From Anaerolineae bacterium (GTDB lineage: Bacteria > Chloroflexota > Anaerolineae > UBA4142 > SHND01): a stretch of 36,409 nt of DNA. Position 1 is the stretch's first letter, and every line of letters starts with the position of its first letter. The notes below the pieces were generated by a model. The model was given only the letters and a program-made list of their open reading frames with translations. It had not been told where the DNA came from and searched no databases. The position numbers and the translations under genes are program-made. This document shows, piece after piece, positions 33,298-36,409 of this stretch. The stretch spans positions 1-36,409 of the forward strand of contig JAJVIA010000122.1 in the NCBI GenBank assembly GCA_022072245.1, given 5' to 3'.

Positions 33298-34659
33298 TCA
33301 GATTTGACCGTTCTGATTCCATTGCGCCAATAATTTTTGATACGCGGGGTCGTCATAGCGCGACAATAAAAACGCGGGCGCGTAATCCGGCAATTTGGCG
33401 CCCGTCACATGCGCGGCAAGCAAATCGCCCGCCGCCGCCGACGACATCATGCCAAAGCCCGACAGCGCGCCGATGATGTACGCGCCTTTAATGGGCAGGG
33501 GTCCTATGAGCGGCCGATTCTCTGGCGTTTTGGTGTAATAGCCGCCATCCATGACCAATGACGGCAGGCGACCAAAATACTTTATCAAACCGGGCAGCAT
33601 CGTCGCAAGCGCGCGCAAGGTGATTTCGGGAAATTGCGGGTCGAGCGGAATCGGATACGTCGGCGCAACGGGGTCGAGATGAATCGTCCACTGCAACAAA
33701 AAATACGGACTCGCGGCGCCGCCTTCGGAACGACCATGCACGCCGGGCGGTAATTCTTGGAGCAGCCAACGCGTCTCGGCTTCTTCCGCAAAGATGGCGC
33801 GCTCCTCTTCCGACCACGGCAAATACTGCGGGTCGAGCCAAACCAATAGCGGCGTATCGCGCGGCGTCACGCCCAAAACGTCGCGCAAAATAATTTTGGT
33901 GTGCAGTTCAGAATAGACGGGTAATTCCAAATTCATCATGCGCGCAATGTCATTCACAAAGGGTCCCGCCGCGTTTACCGCGACATCGGTTTCGACGATT
34001 GCGCCATTGTTCAAATGCACCGCACGCACGCGGCCGCCGTGCGTATCAATTTTTTCCACGCGCGCATTGACGAGCCGCACGCCGTGTTCGCGCGCGCGCT
34101 CTAGCATGTACATTCCATACGTTTGCGCGCTAAAATAGCCGCAGCGGCGCGCGTGCAAAACCGCGCAAACTTTTTGGTCCAGATAGGGAAAATGTTTTTG
34201 AATCAAGGCGGGGTCGAGAATCAAATCCGCGCCGTCGGGTTGGTTTTCAAAACCTTCGGGCGTCAGCGGTTCGTACGCGTCGGGCCCGGGATGCACGCGC
34301 AGCGCGCCCGCGCCGAGTTCCGCCGCTTCCGCGCCCGCGCGTTTCAAATCATCAATGCGCTTTGGGTCGGCGGTGGCGTACAAGTAACCGCGTCGGCTCA
34401 TGTGAAAGACATTGTCGCTTTCGCGCGCGAGAGCTTCGAGAATATCAATGCTGCGATTCATCAGCTGCACCATCGCCGCGTCGGGCCCAGGCCACCAATT
34501 GCGATAACATTCGGTGGACTTGTCGCTGGTCAACGTCAGCGGCGCGCGCTCTTCGACCAGTACGATATTTTTCACGCCGCGCCGCACGGCGAGGTGATAC
34601 GCCGCGCTCACGCCCGCAATGCCCGCGCCGCAAATGACAATGTGCGCTTGTTCGCTCAC
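33298..34659 (-). CDS. FAD-dependent amine/amino-acid oxidoreductase (DAO family)
   Basis: This 453-residue flavoprotein starts with a Rossmann FAD-binding motif (IVICGAGIAG, GxGxxG at 11-16), then VEERAPLT and a Thr/Ser-rich loop. The C-terminal GYYTKTPENRPLIGP and GFGMMSSAAAG blocks are typical of the D-amino-acid oxidase/sarcosine and glycine oxidase family. It likely oxidises a secondary amine or amino acid, and the acceptor (oxygen or a quinone) cannot be told. The longer ORF begins at TTG (34677). The GTG at 34659 is preferred because AGGAG is 6 nt upstream. No signal peptide is present. It lies 148 nt after xylB on the same strand and 192 nt before the LysM-YbaY gene. A link with the D-amino-acid lyase at the other end of the window is speculative. 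Confidence 0.88.
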   Translation of the reverse strand: MSEQAHIVICGAGIAGVSAAYHLAVRRGVKNIVLVEERAPLTLTSDKSTECYRNWWPGPDAAMVQLMNRSIDILEALARESDNVFHMSRRGYLYATADPKRIDDLKRAGAEAAELGAGALRVHPGPDAYEPLTPEGFENQPDGADLILDPALIQKHFPYLDQKVCAVLHARRCGYFSAQTYGMYMLERAREHGVRLVNARVEKIDTHGGRVRAVHLNNGAIVETDVAVNAAGPFVNDIARMMNLELPVYSELHTKIILRDVLGVTPRDTPLLVWLDPQYLPWSEEERAIFAEEAETRWLLQELPPGVHGRSEGGAASPYFLLQWTIHLDPVAPTYPIPLDPQFPEITLRALATMLPGLIKYFGRLPSLVMDGGYYTKTPENRPLIGPLPIKGAYIIGALSGFGMMSSAAAGDLLAAHVTGAKLPDYAPAFLLSRYDDPAYQKLLAQWNQNGQI

Positions 34660-34686
34660 TGTTTGCTCCTGAAACAAATTCCGAAT

Positions 34687-34755
34687 GGATTAACTCGCGT
34701 TACGCAGTTCATCATATTTCAATTTTTGGAACACGGATTACGCAGCTTTACACAG
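34687..34755. repeat. Decayed intergenic repeat
   Basis: The octamer TTACGCAG occurs twice (34700-34707 and 34738-34745), each after a GGATTA element, directly adjacent in the second copy and 6 nt away in the first. A TTACACAG variant follows at about 34748-34755. This resembles the ACGGATTACGCAG/TTACACAG tandem words seen between genes in various bacteria. Only a degenerate remnant is present, without coding potential. Confidence 0.4.
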
Positions 34756-34785
34756 AAAAAGAAATGCAGCGCCCGAACACGGCGC
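34756..34785 (-). terminator. Weak terminator after xylB
   Basis: On the minus strand GCGCC and GGCGC (plus 34781-34785 and 34769-34773) form a 5-bp stem with a 7-nt loop. It is followed by TGCATTTCTTTTTC. It lies about 22 nt beyond the xylB stop at 34808. The short stem makes it weak. Confidence 0.4.
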
Positions 34786-34807
34786 AAAAAATTCAAGCGG
34801 TTGAAAA

Positions 34808-36340
34808 TCACGTCTGCCGCGCCACAAGCGCGCCAAGCGCCTTGAACTGTTCTCGGAGCGCGGGATACAACGCGCGGTACACTTTATAATATTCCGCGTA
34901 CACGCCAACATCTTTGCCTTGTGTAACCAAATCGGTGACGCGCAGCGTTTGCGCGCACGCGTCCGCGACCGAATGGTACACGCCCGCGCCGACGCCGGCG
35001 AGCAGCGCCGCGCCATACGCCGCGCCTTCGGCAAGATTGAGCAGCGCGATTTCGGAATCGAACACATCGGCGAGAATTTGCCGCCACAACGCGCTGCGCG
35101 CGCCGCCGCCCGAGGCGCGCACTTGCGAAACATTCAAACCCAACGCGCGCATCAATTCCAATGAATCGCGCAATCCGTACGCGACGCCTTCCAACACCGC
35201 GCGCGTCATTTCGGGTTTGTGATGCCGCAAAGTAATGCCAACATACGCGCCGCGCGCGTCGGGGTCGGGATACGGCGTGCGTTCGCCCGTGAGGTACGGC
35301 AAAAAAATCAATCCTTCGCAGCCCGCCCGCGCGCGCGCGGCTTCGGCGGTCAAAATCTCGTACACGTCTTTATTTTCCGCTCGCGCTCGTTCGATTTCCG
35401 CCTGACCAAGCGCGTCGCGGAACCAACGAAAACTGCCCGCCGCCGAAAGCATCACGCCCATCAAATGCCATTTGTTTGGAACGGCGTGACAAAACGCGTG
35501 CAGCAAACCGTTCGGCTCTAAACGATACGAATCGGACGCCGCAAACACCACGCCCGACGTGCCGAGCGTGGCGCTGACAATGCCTTCTTGCACAATGCCC
35601 ATGCCAACCGCGCCCGCGGCTTGGTCGCCGCCGCCGCCGACAACCGGCGTGCCTTCCAACAATCCTGTTTCGCGCGCGGCAGCGGCGGAAATTTTCGCGC
35701 TGACGACCGGCGATTCAAACACATCGGGCAGCCACGCGCGCGGAATGTCCAACGCTTTCAACAATTCGTCTGACCAATTGCGCTGCGCCACGTCGAGCAG
35801 CGCCATGCCCGACGCGTCGCTCGGCTCGGTCGCAAACGCGCCCGTCAATTTGTAACGCAAATAATCTTTGGGCAAAAGAATGTGCGCGACGCGCGCATAC
35901 ACTTGCGGTTCGTTCTCGCGCACCCACAAAATTTTCGGCGCGGTGAAACCGGGCAAAACGGGATTGCCAATCCACCGCAATAGATTTTGCGCGCCGCCGA
36001 CGCGCGCCGTAATCTCCGCGCACTGTTGCGCCGTGCGCTGGTCATTCCACAAGATGCACGGACGCAAAACCTCGCCGTCCGCGTCGAGCAGCACGAGACC
36101 GTGCATTTGCCCCGTGAGACCAATGCCCGCGATTGCGCGCGCGGGAATTTTTTCCAAGACGCGCCGAATCACATTCACGCACGCGCGCCGCCAATCGGCG
36201 GGATTCTGTTCCGCCCACAATGGGCGCGGCGTAACAAATTCGTATTCGTCGCTGGCGATGGCAGCCACGTTACCGTGTTCGTCAATCGCCAATGCCTTTG
36301 TTGCGGTCGTGCTGACGTCAATGCCGAGCAGATAGGACAT
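34808..36340 (-). CDS. xylB: Xylulokinase
   Basis: This 510-residue FGGY-family kinase phosphorylates D-xylulose to xylulose-5-phosphate in the cytoplasm. The N-terminal YLLGIDVSTTATKA carries the phosphate-binding Asp8. The xylulokinase-specific TGQMHGLVLLD is at 76-86 and ILWNDQR at 96-102. The catalytic Asp239 lies in GGGGDQAAGAVG. The C-terminal ASGGGARS motif (ATP site) is intact. Length is near that of bacterial XylB. The ATG at 36340 is the only reasonable start, although no strong ribosome binding site is seen. xylA is not in the window and may lie beyond its right end. A weak terminator separates it from the FAD oxidoreductase. Confidence 0.95.
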   Translation of the reverse strand: MSYLLGIDVSTTATKALAIDEHGNVAAIASDEYEFVTPRPLWAEQNPADWRRACVNVIRRVLEKIPARAIAGIGLTGQMHGLVLLDADGEVLRPCILWNDQRTAQQCAEITARVGGAQNLLRWIGNPVLPGFTAPKILWVRENEPQVYARVAHILLPKDYLRYKLTGAFATEPSDASGMALLDVAQRNWSDELLKALDIPRAWLPDVFESPVVSAKISAAAARETGLLEGTPVVGGGGDQAAGAVGMGIVQEGIVSATLGTSGVVFAASDSYRLEPNGLLHAFCHAVPNKWHLMGVMLSAAGSFRWFRDALGQAEIERARAENKDVYEILTAEAARARAGCEGLIFLPYLTGERTPYPDPDARGAYVGITLRHHKPEMTRAVLEGVAYGLRDSLELMRALGLNVSQVRASGGGARSALWRQILADVFDSEIALLNLAEGAAYGAALLAGVGAGVYHSVADACAQTLRVTDLVTQGKDVGVYAEYYKVYRALYPALREQFKALGALVARQT

Positions 36341-36366
36341 GATGAAAATGATGGATCAGGTTTCGG

Positions 36367-36409
36367 GTAGCAGGTGCAGGTAGCAAGTAGCAAGTAGTAG
36401 GTAGCAAGT
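36367..36409. repeat. Degenerate short tandem repeat at the window edge
   Basis: Words of the form GTAGCAAGTAGCAAGTAG and GGTAGCAAGT recur through 36367-36409 with a 7-8 nt period, immediately upstream of xylB. The array may continue beyond the window. It could be slipped-strand prone and lies where the xylB promoter would be expected. Confidence 0.6.

Overview
The window looks like chromosomal DNA from a Chloroflexota (Anaerolineae-type) bacterium. This is inferred from gene content: very large STAND/WD40, CHAT, cyclase-AAA-TPR and multi-GAF proteins, LysM proteins with NlpE-like repeats, and lipoproteins with Thr/Pro/Ala-rich linkers. No rRNA or marker gene confirms it. Composition is moderately GC-rich, with a striking excess of CGCG/GCGC strings inside coding sequence. 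That excess also generates many long antisense shadow ORFs. Coding density is high and no gene-free stretch exceeds about 235 bases. I see no tRNA, rRNA, insertion sequence, prophage or CRISPR array.

Left part (1-4750), mostly metabolism. A CBM9-like protein and a PLP/Zn D-amino-acid lyase (D-threonine aldolase/D-serine dehydratase family) lie on the minus strand. Opposite them is a plus-strand cluster of cutC, a short-chain dehydrogenase and galT. Near-consensus -35/-10 promoters face away from each other in the 1911-2142 gap, and a dyad overlaps the cutC -10 box. A strong bidirectional terminator closes galT.

Centre (4752-20181), the most interesting part. A short cyclic-nucleotide-binding-fold protein (minus) is divergent from a tightly packed plus-strand run: (1) CHAT caspase-like protease fused to a SIR2-like domain; (2) nSTAND NTPase - membrane helix - 14 WD40 repeats - C-terminal Cys-paired domain; (3) a putative lipoprotein carrying the same C-terminal domain; (4) a gingipain (C25)-like Cys/His protease; (5) a 106-residue protein resembling the VHL beta domain; (6) a soluble-adenylyl-cyclase-like protein (two cyclase domains, AAA/STAND ATPase, TPRs); (7) a secreted parallel beta-helix protein. 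Junctions overlap or are tight (1 nt overlap, ATGA overlap, gaps of 2 and 16 nt), with wider gaps of 88 and 78 nt before (3) and (5). I read this as a candidate envelope-spanning surveillance or regulated-proteolysis system: an outside propeller sensor and lipoprotein partner, an inside STAND switch, two clan-CD proteases, a SIR2-like module and a nucleotide second-messenger enzyme. The assembly and its function are inference.

Right part (20209-36409). nagA (possibly leaderless) and a ribokinase form a sugar operon. Minus-strand genes follow: a thioredoxin-fold lipoprotein, a seven-GAF/two-PAS membrane sensor with no output domain, an operon of an ABM-family monooxygenase and a secreted triple-repeat protein, two LysM/NlpE-like secreted proteins (one ending in a YbaY/YscW-like domain and carrying a terminator-like hairpin in its leader), an FAD-dependent amine/amino-acid oxidoreductase, and xylB. 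Several starts were moved from the longest ORF to internal ATG or GTG codons on the basis of ribosome binding sites.
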